From NCBI GenBank assembly GCA_032622095.1, contig CP136061.1, positions 231,630,944 through 231,694,943 of the forward strand: a stretch of DNA of 64,000 bases. Reading direction: 5' to 3'. Both the position numbers and the translations under genes were made by a program. Positions 30,786 to 44,780 of this stretch are shown piece after piece. Under the pieces are notes generated by a model, which was not told the origin of the DNA, made no database searches, and saw nothing but the letters and a program-made list of their open reading frames with translations. Position 1 is the first letter of the stretch, and every line of letters begins with the position of its first letter. The stretch comes from Siphonodentalium dalli. Taxonomy: Eukaryota > Mollusca > Scaphopoda > Gadilida > Siphonodentaliidae.

Positions 30786-33700
30786 ATTTTTTGGATTGGA
30801 TTGGTTTGGAATGAGAAGTGCGACATGAAGGACAATATCAGGTTTGATATTGAATTTTATATCCATTAATTTCATATAGTTTTGATGTTTTAGTGGGACA
30901 CCAATATTAAATTTTTGTGTTAATTTTTTAATAATGAAAGTGTCAATGACACTGTAGCTCAACTTAGGTAGGGGAATAATTTAATGGTTGACAGTAAATG
31001 GAGGAATAGGAAAGGTGCTAATTGAAATGTCTAACATGCGCCAAAGGATTTAGTGATGCAAAGAGTAAAATACAAGATGGCTGCTGGTGGCCATTTTTTT
31101 TGGCCAATTGACCCCAAAAGAACTCGTTCCCATCTACGTATAATTGTTAACATCCATGACAAATTTTATGAAGATCTGACCAAAGCTACGACATACAAAT
31201 TTCATGATGATCAGACGAACAGTACGACCTGTAGACCGCGCCAATGGATTGAATTTTAAAATCCAAGATGGCCGCTGGCAGCCATGTTTTTTGGCCGAAT
31301 GACCCCACAATGATTCGTTCCCATCTACATGTCAATGTCAACATTCATGACAAATTTAATAAATATCAGACCAAAGGTATGACCTGTAGCCCACGCCAAA
31401 GGATTTAGTCATGCAAAAAGTAAAATGCTGGTGGCAATGTTTTTTGACCGAATGACCCCAAAACGACTCGTTCCCATCTACATGTCATTGTTATAATTAA
31501 TGACAAATTTCATGACCATTTGACCAAAGCTACGACCTGTAGCCCGCACCAAAGGATTTAGTCATGCAAAGAGTAAAATCCAAGATGGCTGCTGGCGGCC
31601 ATGTTTTTTGACCAAATGACCCCATAACGACTCGATCCCATCTACATGTCATTGTTATCATTCATGACAAATTTCATGATGATCAGACGAACAGTACGAC
31701 CTGTAGCCCGCGCCAATGGATTGAATTTTGAAATCCAAGATGGCCGCCAGCAGCCATGTTTTTTGGTCGAATGACCCGACAATGATTCGTTCCCATCTAC
31801 ATGTCAATGTCAACGTTCATGACAAATTTTATAAAGATTAAACCAAAGGCAACCTATAGCCCGCGCCAAAGGATTTAGTCATGCAAAGAGTAAAATCCAA
31901 GATGGCGGCCATGTTTCTCCAAAATCACTCGTTCCCATCTACATGTCAGTGTTAACATCCATGACAAATTTCATAAACTTCCGATCAACACAACGACCTG
32001 TAGCCCGCGCCAAAGGATTTAGTCATGCAAAGAGTAAAATCCAAGATGGCTGCTGGCAGCCATGTTTTTTGGCCGAACGACCCCAAAATCACTCGTTCCC
32101 ATCTACATGTCATTATTAACATCAATGACAAATTTCATGATGATCAGACGAACAGTACGACCTGTAGCCCGCGCCAATGGATTGAATCTTGAAATCAAAG
32201 ATGGCTGCCAGCGGCCATGTTTTTTGGCCGAATGACCCCAAAATGACTCGTTCCCATCTACATGTCAATGTCAACATTCATGACAAATTTCATAAAGATC
32301 AGACCAAAGGTACGACCTGTAGCCCGCGCCAAAGGATTTAGTCATGCAAAGAGTAAAATACAAGATGGCTGCTGGCGGCCATGTTTTTTGGCCGAGCGAC
32401 ACCAAAATCACTCGTTCCCATCTACATGTCATTATTAACATCAATGACAAATTTCATGATGATCAGACAAACAGTACGACCTGTAGCCCGCGCCAATGGA
32501 TTGAATCTTGAAATCCAAGATGGCTGCCAGCGGCAATGTTTTTAGGCCGAATGACCCCAAAATGACTCGTTCCCATCTACATGTCAATGTCAACATTCAT
32601 GACAAATTTCATAAAGATCAGACCAAAGGTACGACCTGTAGCCCGGGCCAAAGGATTTAGTCATGCAAAGAGTAAAATCCAAGATGGCTGCTGGTGGCCA
32701 TGTTTTTCGGCCGAACAACTCCAAAATCACTCGTTCCCATCTACATGTCATTGTTAACATCCATGACAAATTTCATGATGTTCCGATCAAAGCTACGACC
32801 TGTAGCCCGCGCCAAAGGATTTAGTCATGCAAAGAGTAAAATCCAAGATGGCTGCTGGCGGCCATGTTTATTGGCCGAACGACCCCAAAATGACTCGTTC
32901 CCATCTACATGTCAATATTAACATCCATGACAAATTTCATGATGATCAGACGAACAGTACGACCTGTAGCCCGCGCCAATGGATTGAATTTTGAAATCTA
33001 AGATGGCCGCCAGCGGCCATGTTTTTTGGCCGAATGACCCCACAATGATTCGTTCCCATCTACATGTCAATGTCAACATTCATGACAAATTTCATAAAGA
33101 TTAGACCAAAGGTACGACATGTAGCCCGCGCCAAAGGATTTAGTCATGCAAAGAGTAAAATCCAAGATGGCTGCTGGCGGCCATGTTTTTTGGCCGAACG
33201 ACACCAAAATCACTCGTTGCCATCTACATGTCATTATTAACATCAATGACAAATTTCATGATGATCAGACGAACAGTACGATCTGTAGCCCGCGCCAATG
33301 GATTGAATCTTGAAATCCAAGATGGCTGCCAGCGGCCATGTTTTTAGGCCGAATGACCCCAAAATGACTCGTTCCCATCTACATGTCAATGTCAACATTC
33401 ATGACAAATTTCATAAAGATCAGACCAAAGGTACGACCTGTAGCCCGGGCCAAAGGATTTAGTCATGCAAAGAGTAAAATCCAAGATGGCTGCTGGCGGC
33501 CATGTTTTTCGGCCGAACGACCCCAAAATCACTCGTTCCCATCTACATGTCATTGTTAACATCCATGACAAATTTCATGATGTTCCGATCGAAGCTACGA
33601 CCTGTAGCCCGCGCCAAAGGATTTAGTCATGCAAAGAGTAAAATCCAAGATGGCTGCTGGTGGCCATGTTTATTGGCCGAACAACCCCAAAATGACTCGT

Positions 33701-34512
33701 TCCCATCTACATGTCAATATTAACATCCATGACAAATTTCATGATGATCAGACGAACAGTACGACCTGTAGCCCGCGCCAATGGATTGAATCTTGAAATC
33801 CAAGATGGCTGCCAGCGGCCATGTTTTTTGGCAGAATGACCCCAAAATGACTCGTTCCCATCTACATGTCAATGTCAACATTCATGACAAATTTCATAAA
33901 GATCAGACCAAAGGTACGACCTGTAGCCCGGGCCAAAGGATTTAGTCATGCAAAGAGTAAAATCCAAGATGGCTGCTGGCGGCCATGTTTTTCGGCCGAA
34001 CGACCCCAAAATCACTCGTTCCCATCTACATGTCATTGTTAACATCCATGACCAATTTCATAATGTTCCGATCGAAGCTACGACCTGTAGCCCGCGCCAA
34101 AGGATTTAGTCATGCAAAGAGTAAAATCCAAGATGGCTGCTGGTGGCCATGTTTATTGGCCGAACAACCCCAAAATGACTCGTTCCCATCTACATGTCAA
34201 TATTAACATCCATGACAAATTTCATGATGATCAGACGAACAGTACGACCTGTAGCCCGCGCCAATGGATTGAATTTTGAAATCCAAGATGGCTGCCAGCG
34301 GCCATATTTTTTGGCCGAATGACCCAAAAATGACTCGTTCCCATCTACATGTCAATATCAACATTCATGACAAATTTCATGAAGATCAGACCAAAGGTAC
34401 AACCTGTAGCCCGCGCCAAAGGAAATTGTTGACGGACACACGAACACACGGACACACGGACGACGGACGCCAAACCATGGCAATAGCTCAAACTTACAAG
34501 TAAGTTGAGCTA

Positions 34513-34757
34513 AAAACTGACATTCTTGGGTATTTATAGGTCTACTTTATATGTCGTATTTGGGTTCAATATTTTGTTGGCAAAACAGCGTTCAATTACA
34601 TTTTATGTGTTGTTGTAAACGGATGGCTGGAACACATATTTAAACAAGTTTCTCCTGAAAACTTGCTCATTTCAGAGATAACTGGAAATTAAAAGATGCA
34701 AATTTAGATATATTATTTTATCCAAGTTATATATATATGAAAGTGTCAATGCCACTG
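34513..34757 (+). repeat. Inter-element spacer, copy 1
   Basis: A 245-bp non-monomer sequence (AAAACTGACATTCTTGGGTA ... AAGTGTCAATGCCACTG) between two array elements. It recurs at 38761-39005 and 42207-42451 with no difference that I could see. Confidence 0.85.
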
Positions 34758-36145
34758 TAGCTCAACTTGGGAAAGGGAATAATTTCATGTGTTACAGTCA
34801 ATGGAGTGATTAGGAATGTGGAAAGGCCTAGTCATGCAAAGAGTAAAATCCAAGATGGCAGCTGGCAGCCATGTTTTTTTTGCCAAATGACCCCAAAAAG
34901 ACTCTTTTCCCATTTAGATGTCATTAATAACATCCATCACAAATTTCATGATGATCCGACAAAAGATACAACCTGTAGCCAGTGCCAAAGGATTTATTCA
35001 TGTGAAGAGTAAAATACAAGATGGCTGCTGGCGGCCATGTTTTTTGGCCAAATGACCTCAAAATTACTCGTTTCCCATCTACATGTCAATATTAACATCC
35101 ATGACCAATTTCATAATGATCAGACCAAAGCTACGACCTTTAGCCCATGCCAAAGGATTTAGTCATGCAAAGAGTAAAATCCAAGATGACTGCTGGCGGC
35201 CATGTTATTTGGTCGAATGACCCGACAATGATTCGTTCCCATCTACATGTCAATGTCAACGTTCATGACAAATTTTATAAAGATTAAACCAAAGGCAACC
35301 TATAGCCCGCGCCAAAGGATTTAGTCATGCAAAGAGTAAAATCCAAGATGGCGGCCATGTTTCTCCAAAATCACTCGTTCCCATCTACATGTCAGTGTTA
35401 ACATCCATGACAAATTTCATAAACTTCCGATCAACACAACGACCTGTAGCCCGCGCCAAAGGATTTAGTCATGCAAAGAGTAAAATCCAAGATGGCTGCT
35501 GGCAGCCATGTTTTTTGGCCGAACGACCCCAAAATCACTCGTTCCCATCTACATGTCATTATTAACATCAATGACAAATTTCATGATGATCAGACGAACA
35601 GTACGACCTGTAGCCCGCGCCAATGGATTGAATCTTGAAATCAAAGATGGCTGCCAGCGGCCATGTTTTTTGGCCGAATGACCCCAAAATGACTCGTTCC
35701 CATCTACATGTCAATGTCAACATTCATGACAAATTTCATAAAGATCAGACCAAAGGTACGACCTGTAGCCCGCGCCAAAGGATTTAGTCATGCAAAGAGT
35801 AAAATACAAGATGGCTGCTGGCGGCCATGTTTTTTGGCCGAGCGACACCAAAATCACTCGTTCCCATCTACATGTCATTATTAACATCAATGACAAATTT
35901 CATGATGATCAGACAAACAGTACGACCTGTAGCCCGCGCCAATGGATTGAATCTTGAAATCCAAGATGGCTGCCAGCGGCAATGTTTTTAGGCCGAATGA
36001 CCCCAAAATGACTCGTTCCCATCTACATGTCAATGTCAACATTCATGACAAATTTCATAAAGATCAGACCAAAGGTACGACCTGTAGCCCGGGCCAAAGG
36101 ATTTAGTCATGCAAAGAGTAAAATCCAAGATGGCTGCTGGCGGCC

Positions 36146-36947
36146 ATGTTTTTCGGCCGAACAACTCCAAAATCACTCGTTCCCATCTACATGTCATTGT
36201 TAACATCCATGACAAATTTCATGATGTTCCGATCAAAGCTACGACCTGTAGCCCGCGCCAAAGGATTTAGTCATGCAAAGAGTAAAATCCAAGATGGCTG
36301 CTGGCGGCCATGTTTATTGGCCGAACGACCCCAAAATGACTCGTTCCCATCTACATGTCAATATTAACATCCATGACAAATTTCATGATGATCAGACGAA
36401 CAGTACGACCTGTAGCCCGCGCCAATGGATTGAATTTTGAAATCTAAGATGGCCGCCAGCGGCCATGTTTTTTGGCCGAATGACCCCACAATGATTCGTT
36501 CCCATCTACATGTCAATGTCAACATTCATGACAAATTTCATAAAGATTAGACCAAAGGTACGACATGTAGCCCGCGCCAAAGGATTTAGTCATGCAAAGA
36601 GTAAAATCCAAGATGGCTGCTGGCGGCCATGTTTTTTGGCCGAACGACACCAAAATCACTCGTTGCCATCTACATGTCATTATTAACATCAATGACAAAT
36701 TTCATGATGATCAGACGAACAGTACGATCTGTAGCCCGCGCCAATGGATTGAATCTTGAAATCCAAGATGGCTGCCAGCGGCCATGTTTTTAGGCCGAAT
36801 GACCCCAAAATGACTCGTTCCCATCTACATGTCAATGTCAACATTCATGACAAATTTCATAAAGATCAGACCAAAGGTACGACCTGTAGCCCGGGCCAAA
36901 GGATTTAGTCATGCAAAGAGTAAAATCCAAGATGGCTGCTGGCGGCC
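36146..36947 (+). repeat. Extra 802-bp five-monomer duplication
   Basis: 36146-36947 is repeated at 36948-37749. The corresponding stretch occurs once in the blocks on either side (from about 32700 and 40394). This explains why block 2 is 4248 bp and blocks 1 and 3 are 3446 bp. Confidence 0.85.
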
Positions 36948-38760
36948 ATGTTTTTCGGCCGAACAACTCCAAAATCACTCGTTCCCATCTACATGTCATT
37001 GTTAACATCCATGACAAATTTCATGATGTTCCGATCAAAGCTACGACCTGTAGCCCGCGCCAAAGGATTTAGTCATGCAAAGAGTAAAATCCAAGATGGC
37101 TGCTGGCGGCCATGTTTATTGGCCGAACGACCCCAAAATGACTCGTTCCCATCTACATGTCAATATTAACATCCATGACAAATTTCATGATGATCAGACG
37201 AACAGTACGACCTGTAGCCCGCGCCAATGGATTGAATTTTGAAATCTAAGATGGCCGCCAGCGGCCATGTTTTTTGGCCGAATGACCCCACAATGATTCG
37301 TTCCCATCTACATGTCAATGTCAACATTCATGACAAATTTCATAAAGATTAGACCAAAGGTACGACATGTAGCCCGCGCCAAAGGATTTAGTCATGCAAA
37401 GAGTAAAATCCAAGATGGCTGCTGGCGGCCATGTTTTTTGGCCGAACGACACCAAAATCACTCGTTGCCATCTACATGTCATTATTAACATCAATGACAA
37501 ATTTCATGATGATCAGACGAACAGTACGATCTGTAGCCCGCGCCAATGGATTGAATCTTGAAATCCAAGATGGCTGCCAGCGGCCATGTTTTTAGGCCGA
37601 ATGACCCCAAAATGACTCGTTCCCATCTACATGTCAATGTCAACATTCATGACAAATTTCATAAAGATCAGACCAAAGGTACGACCTGTAGCCCGGGCCA
37701 AAGGATTTAGTCATGCAAAGAGTAAAATCCAAGATGGCTGCTGGCGGCCATGTTTTTCGGCCGAACGACCCCAAAATCACTCGTTCCCATCTACATGTCA
37801 TTGTTAACATCCATGACAAATTTCATGATGTTCCGATCGAAGCTACGACCTGTAGCCCGCGCCAAAGGATTTAGTCATGCAAAGAGTAAAATCCAAGATG
37901 GCTGCTGGTGGCCATGTTTATTGGCCGAACAACCCCAAAATGACTCGTTCCCATCTACATGTCAATATTAACATCCATGACAAATTTCATGATGATCAGA
38001 CGAACAGTACGACCTGTAGCCCGCGCCAATGGATTGAATCTTGAAATCCAAGATGGCTGCCAGCGGCCATGTTTTTTGGCAGAATGACCCCAAAATGACT
38101 CGTTCCCATCTACATGTCAATGTCAACATTCATGACAAATTTCATAAAGATCAGACCAAAGGTACGACCTGTAGCCCGGGCCAAAGGATTTAGTCATGCA
38201 AAGAGTAAAATCCAAGATGGCTGCTGGCGGCCATGTTTTTCGGCCGAACGACCCCAAAATCACTCGTTCCCATCTACATGTCATTGTTAACATCCATGAC
38301 CAATTTCATAATGTTCCGATCGAAGCTACGACCTGTAGCCCGCGCCAAAGGATTTAGTCATGCAAAGAGTAAAATCCAAGATGGCTGCTGGTGGCCATGT
38401 TTATTGGCCGAACAACCCCAAAATGACTCGTTCCCATCTACATGTCAATATTAACATCCATGACAAATTTCATGATGATCAGACGAACAGTACGACCTGT
38501 AGCCCGCGCCAATGGATTGAATTTTGAAATCCAAGATGGCTGCCAGCGGCCATATTTTTTGGCCGAATGACCCAAAAATGACTCGTTCCCATCTACATGT
38601 CAATATCAACATTCATGACAAATTTCATGAAGATCAGACCAAAGGTACAACCTGTAGCCCGCGCCAAAGGAAATTGTTGACGGACACACGAACACACGGA
38701 CACACGGACGACGGACGCCAAACCATGGCAATAGCTCAAACTTACAAGTAAGTTGAGCTA

Positions 38761-39005
38761 AAAACTGACATTCTTGGGTATTTATAGGTCTACTTTATAT
38801 GTCGTATTTGGGTTCAATATTTTGTTGGCAAAACAGCGTTCAATTACATTTTATGTGTTGTTGTAAACGGATGGCTGGAACACATATTTAAACAAGTTTC
38901 TCCTGAAAACTTGCTCATTTCAGAGATAACTGGAAATTAAAAGATGCAAATTTAGATATATTATTTTATCCAAGTTATATATATATGAAAGTGTCAATGC
39001 CACTG
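38761..39005 (+). repeat. Inter-element spacer, copy 2
   Basis: 4248 bp downstream of copy 1. Confidence 0.85.
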
Positions 39006-42000
39006 TAGCTCAACTTGGGAAAGGGAATAATTTCATGTGTTACAGTCAATGGAGTGATTAGGAATGTGGAAAGGCCTAGTCATGCAAAGAGTAAAATCCA
39101 AGATGGCAGCTGGCAGCCATGTTTTTTTTGCCAAATGACCCCAAAAAGACTCTTTTCCCATTTAGATGTCATTAATAACATCCATCACAAATTTCATGAT
39201 GATCCGACAAAAGATACAACCTGTAGCCAGTGCCAAAGGATTTATTCATGTGAAGAGTAAAATACAAGATGGCTGCTGGCGGCCATGTTTTTTGGCCAAA
39301 TGACCTCAAAATTACTCGTTTCCCATCTACATGTCAATATTAACATCCATGACCAATTTCATAATGATCAGACCAAAGCTACGACCTTTAGCCCATGCCA
39401 AAGGATTTAGTCATGCAAAGAGTAAAATCCAAGATGACTGCTGGCGGCCATGTTATTTGGTCGAATGACCCGACAATGATTCGTTCCCATCTACATGTCA
39501 ATGTCAACGTTCATGACAAATTTTATAAAGATTAAACCAAAGGCAACCTATAGCCCGCGCCAAAGGATTTAGTCATGCAAAGAGTAAAATCCAAGATGGC
39601 GGCCATGTTTCTCCAAAATCACTCGTTCCCATCTACATGTCAGTGTTAACATCCATGACAAATTTCATAAACTTCCGATCAACACAACGACCTGTAGCCC
39701 GCGCCAAAGGATTTAGTCATGCAAAGAGTAAAATCCAAGATGGCTGCTGGCAGCCATGTTTTTTGGCCGAACGACCCCAAAATCACTCGTTCCCATCTAC
39801 ATGTCATTATTAACATCAATGACAAATTTCATGATGATCAGACGAACAGTACGACCTGTAGCCCGCGCCAATGGATTGAATCTTGAAATCAAAGATGGCT
39901 GCCAGCGGCCATGTTTTTTGGCCGAATGACCCCAAAATGACTCGTTCCCATCTACATGTCAATGTCAACATTCATGACAAATTTCATAAAGATCAGACCA
40001 AAGGTACGACCTGTAGCCCGCGCCAAAGGATTTAGTCATGCAAAGAGTAAAATACAAGATGGCTGCTGGCGGCCATGTTTTTTGGCCGAGCGACACCAAA
40101 ATCACTCGTTCCCATCTACATGTCATTATTAACATCAATGACAAATTTCATGATGATCAGACAAACAGTACGACCTGTAGCCCGCGCCAATGGATTGAAT
40201 CTTGAAATCCAAGATGGCTGCCAGCGGCAATGTTTTTAGGCCGAATGACCCCAAAATGACTCGTTCCCATCTACATGTCAATGTCAACATTCATGACAAA
40301 TTTCATAAAGATCAGACCAAAGGTACGACCTGTAGCCCGGGCCAAAGGATTTAGTCATGCAAAGAGTAAAATCCAAGATGGCTGCTGGCGGCCATGTTTT
40401 TCGGCCGAACAACTCCAAAATCACTCGTTCCCATCTACATGTCATTGTTAACATCCATGACAAATTTCATGATGTTCCGATCAAAGCTACGACCTGTAGC
40501 CCGCGCCAAAGGATTTAGTCATGCAAAGAGTAAAATCCAAGATGGCTGCTGGCGGCCATGTTTATTGGCCGAACGACCCCAAAATGACTCGTTCCCATCT
40601 ACATGTCAATATTAACATCCATGACAAATTTCATGATGATCAGACGAACAGTACGACCTGTAGCCCGCGCCAATGGATTGAATTTTGAAATCTAAGATGG
40701 CCGCCAGCGGCCATGTTTTTTGGCCGAATGACCCCACAATGATTCGTTCCCATCTACATGTCAATGTCAACATTCATGACAAATTTCATAAAGATTAGAC
40801 CAAAAATACGACATGTAGCCCGCGCCAAAGGATTTAGTCATGCAAAGAGTAAAATCCAAGATGGCTGCTGGCGGCCATGTTTTTTGGCCGAACGACACCA
40901 AAATCACTCGTTGCCATCTACATGTCATTATTAACATCAATGACAAATTTCATGATGATCAGACGAACAGTACGATCTGTAGCCCGCGCCAATGGATTGA
41001 ATCTTGAAATCCAAGATGGCTGCCAGCGGCCATGTTTTTAGGCCGAATGACCCCAAAATGACTCGTTCCCATCTACATGTCAATGTCAACATTCATGACA
41101 AATTTCATAAAGATCAGACCAAAGGTACGACCTGTAGCCCGGGCCAAAGGATTTAGTCATGCAAAGAGTAAAATCCAAGATGGCTGCTGGCGGCCATGTT
41201 TTTCGGCCGAACGACCCCAAAATCACTCGTTCCCATCTACATGTCATTGTTAACATCCATGACAAATTTCATGATGTTCCGATCGAAGCTACGACCTGTA
41301 GCCCGCGCCAAAGGATTTAGTCATGCAAAGAGTAAAATCCAAGATGGCTGCTGGTGGCCATGTTTATTGGCCGAACAACCCCAAAATGACTCGTTCCCAT
41401 CTACATGTCAATATTAACATCCATGACAAATTTCATGATGATCAGACGAACAGTACGACCTGTAGCCCGCGCCAATGGATTGAATCTTGAAATCCAAGAT
41501 GGCTGCCAGCGGCCATGTTTTTTGGCAGAATGACCCCAAAATGACTCGTTCCCATCTACATGTCAATGTCAACATTCATGACAAATTTCATAAAGATCAG
41601 ACCAAAGGTACGACCTGTAGCCCGGGCCAAAGGATTTAGTCATGCAAAGAGTAAAATCCAAGATGGCTGCTGGCGGCCATGTTTTTCGGCCGAACGACCC
41701 CAAAATCACTCGTTCCCATCTACATGTCATTGTTAACATCCATGACCAATTTCATAATGTTCCGATCGAAGCTACGACCTGTAGCCCGCGCCAAAGGATT
41801 TAGTCATGCAAAGAGTAAAATCCAAGATGGCTGCTGGTGGCCATGTTTATTGGCCGAACAACCCCAAAATGACTCGTTCCCATCTACATGTCAATATTAA
41901 CATCCATGACAAATTTCATGATGATCAGACGAACAGTACGACCTGTAGCCCGCGCCAATGGATTGAATTTTGAAATCCAAGATGGCTGCCAGCGGCCATA

Positions 42001-42206
42001 TTTTTTGGCCGAATGACCCAAAAATGACTCGTTCCCATCTACATGTCAATATCAACATTCATGACAAATTTCATGAAGATCAGACCAAAGGTACAACCTG
42101 TAGCCCGCGCCAAAGGAAATTGTTGACGGACACACGAACACACGGACACACGGACGACGGACGCCAAACCATGGCAATAGCTCAAACTTACAAGTAAGTT
42201 GAGCTA

Positions 42207-42451
42207 AAAACTGACATTCTTGGGTATTTATAGGTCTACTTTATATGTCGTATTTGGGTTCAATATTTTGTTGGCAAAACAGCGTTCAATTACATTTTAT
42301 GTGTTGTTGTAAACGGATGGCTGGAACACATATTTAAACAAGTTTCTCCTGAAAACTTGCTCATTTCAGAGATAACTGGAAATTAAAAGATGCAAATTTA
42401 GATATATTATTTTATCCAAGTTATATATATATGAAAGTGTCAATGCCACTG
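42207..42451 (+). repeat. Inter-element spacer, copy 3
   Basis: 3446 bp downstream of copy 2. Confidence 0.85.
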
Positions 42452-43718
42452 TAGCTCAACTTGGGAAAGGGAATAATTTCATGTGTTACAGTCAATGGAG
42501 TGATTAGGAATGTGGAAAGGCCTAGTCATGCAAAGAGTAAAATCCAAGATGGCAGCTGGCAGCCATGTTTTTTTTGCCAAATGACCCCAAAAAGACTCTT
42601 TTCCCATTTAGATGTCATTAATAACATCCATCACAAATTTCATGATGATCCGACAAAAGATACAACCTGTAGCCAGTGCCAAAGGATTTATTCATGTGAA
42701 GAGTAAAATACAAGATGGCTGCTGGCGGCCATGTTTTTTGGCCAAATGACCTCAAAATTACTCGTTTCCCATCTACATGTCAATATTAACATCCATGACC
42801 AATTTCATAATGATCAGACCAAAGCTACGACCTTTAGCCCATGCCAAAGGATTTAGTCATGCAAAGAGTAAAATCCAAGATGACTGCTGGCGGCCATGTT
42901 ATTTGGCCGAACAGCCCCATCATTACTAATTCCCATCTACATGTCAATATTAACATCAATGACAAATTTCATGATGATCCGAAAAAAGATACGACCTGTA
43001 GCCCGTGGTAATGGATTGAATTTTGAAATCCAAGATGGCCACTGGCAGCCATGTTTTTTGACCGAACAAACCCAAAATGACTCGTTCCCATCTACATGTC
43101 ATTGTTAACGTCCATGACAAATTTCATGAAGATCCGACAAAAGCTACGACCTGTAGCCCGCGCCAAAGGATTTAGTCATGTAAAGAGCAAAATCCAAGAT
43201 GGCTGCTGGTGGCCATGTTTTTCGGCCGAACGACCCCAAAATGACTCGTACCCATCTACATGTCATTGTTAACATTCATGACAAATTTCACGAAGTTCTG
43301 ACCAAAGCTACGACCTGTAGCCCGCGCCTAAGGATTTAGTCATGCAAAGAGTAAAATCCAAGATGGCTGCTGGCGGCCATGCTTTTTGGCCGAACGACCC
43401 CAAAATCACTCGTTCCCATCTACATGTCAATATTAACATCCATGAGAAATTTCATGATGATCAGACGAACAGTGCGACCTGTAGACCGCGCCAATGGATT
43501 GAATTTTGAAATCCAAGATGGCCACCAGCGGCCATGTTTTTTGACCGAATAACCCCAAAATGACTCGTTCCCATCTACATGTCAATGTCAACATTCATGA
43601 CAAATTTCATAAAGATCAGAGCAAAGGTATGACCTGTAGCCCACGCAAAAGGAAATTGTTGACGACAACGGACGACAACCCATGGCAATAGCTCAAACTT
43701 ACAAAGTAAGTTGAGCTA

Positions 43719-44239
43719 ATAATCGATGGATACTTAATTCAAATTTTCTAGTAATTTTCCTTTGTCCATTATTTAAAAAAATGAGTATCCATTGTTCTCA
43801 TAAAGGAAAGAGATTCGAGATAAAATGAAAATTTATCATAATCATCAAATATATATCAAAACTGTATACATAATCTAACAATTCAGTAACATATTATGAA
43901 ACGTAATCAGATCTATTTTACCTGATGAAAACGTTATGTCCTTTTAATTGACGCTTCAGACTCAAACATATTTCACGAACTTCACGCTCGCCAAAAATTA
44001 TTTTGGCCATTTACAAATTATTTGGCAATTTGTCATAAACATTGGCCAAATTGAAAAAAAAAGAAAAAAGTTTTGGATCATTTTGAAAACCAAAACTAAA
44101 AAACAATAGAATAAATAATAAGTTATATAAATCAAAGCAAGATAATAAAAAGCGCGCCCAATTAAAAAATATAAAAATACCAACATAAGTAAGCACTGAT
44201 TAGCTAATTAGCTAAAAGCCGTTAAGTATTGTCAATTGA
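43719..44239. other. Unassigned AT-rich DNA
   Basis: Immediately right of the array. Overlapping - strand frames at 43998-44196 are Phe/Leu-rich and driven by composition. Confidence 0.45.
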
Positions 44240-44678
44240 TTAAAGGTACTCAATCCGATACGATGGTCCCCATATAATCAGATTCCAACAACAACAACAT
44301 TTTTAGAAATGCCACTTCAGTTATCAGAATCGATTAGTTGCCCAAAAATAATGCTAACCACTGTCAACTATAGAATAAAATTGCCCGAAACGAGTTATTT
44401 ATCAATGTTGTTTGACGAAATTTGGTCTTGTTATCGACAGAAATCCTTTTGCTTTTTGAGTTATCCATATTCATCCGCAATTTGGTCCAAGACCGTCGGC
44501 TCATAGACTGTCTACTGGGCCACTAATAATTCATAATAAATAGTAGATTTCAATAATCGATATGTAATGACTCTGAGCTTTGATAGGTGGGTTCCTCGAC
44601 TCGAATCAAATATTTTTTACCTCCGTATCCAAATAAATAGTAATTGAGGGACACTTAATCGGATTAGCCATCCTTTAG
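44240..44678 (-). mobile_element. Family F TTAA element, diverged and inverted
   Basis: TTAAAGGTACTCAATCCGAT at the left. Inside it shares GATTCCAACAACAACAAC, CTCTGAGCTTTGATAGGTGGG and TTCCTCGACTCGAATCAAAT with 16877-17313 in the opposite sense. The right end is decayed. Confidence 0.65.
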
Positions 44679-44780
44679 GAAGGACACAGTAATGGTACCT
44701 AATCATCATTGTTTTGATAAGTAAGCATGCTATTTCTGGTTTGTTATCCAAACATACTCCTGCTACCCGTTAACTATTAT

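Larger units (their letters stand above)
30955..43718 (+). repeat. Pearl-like higher-order tandem array, about 12.8 kb
   Basis: Some 70-75 monomers of about 160 bp. Each contains AAGATGGC(T/C)GC, GGCCATGTTTTTTGGCCGAA, ACTCGTTCCCATCTACATGT, ATGACAAATTTCAT and ACGACCTGTAGCCCGCGCCA. The monomers are grouped into four elements that start TAGCTCAACTT and end AAGTTGAGCTA: 30955-34512, 34758-38760, 39006-42206 and 42452-43718. Every element ends with ACGGACGACGGACGCCAAAC-type sequence and CCATGGCAATAGCTCAAACT. Tandem cores of about 160 bp between short inverted ends resemble the Pearl/CvA elements described from bivalves. The repeated 73-81-residue frames here drift between monomer types and are not credible genes. 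Confidence 0.9.

Noticed and set aside
32694-42706. Repeated open frames of 73-81 codons (beginning MFFGRTTPKSL, MKSKMAASGH, MGKGIISCVT)
   Set aside because: They are identical by-products of the tandem array, begin at the conserved CCATG of the monomer, and stop where monomer types change. They show no independent conservation.
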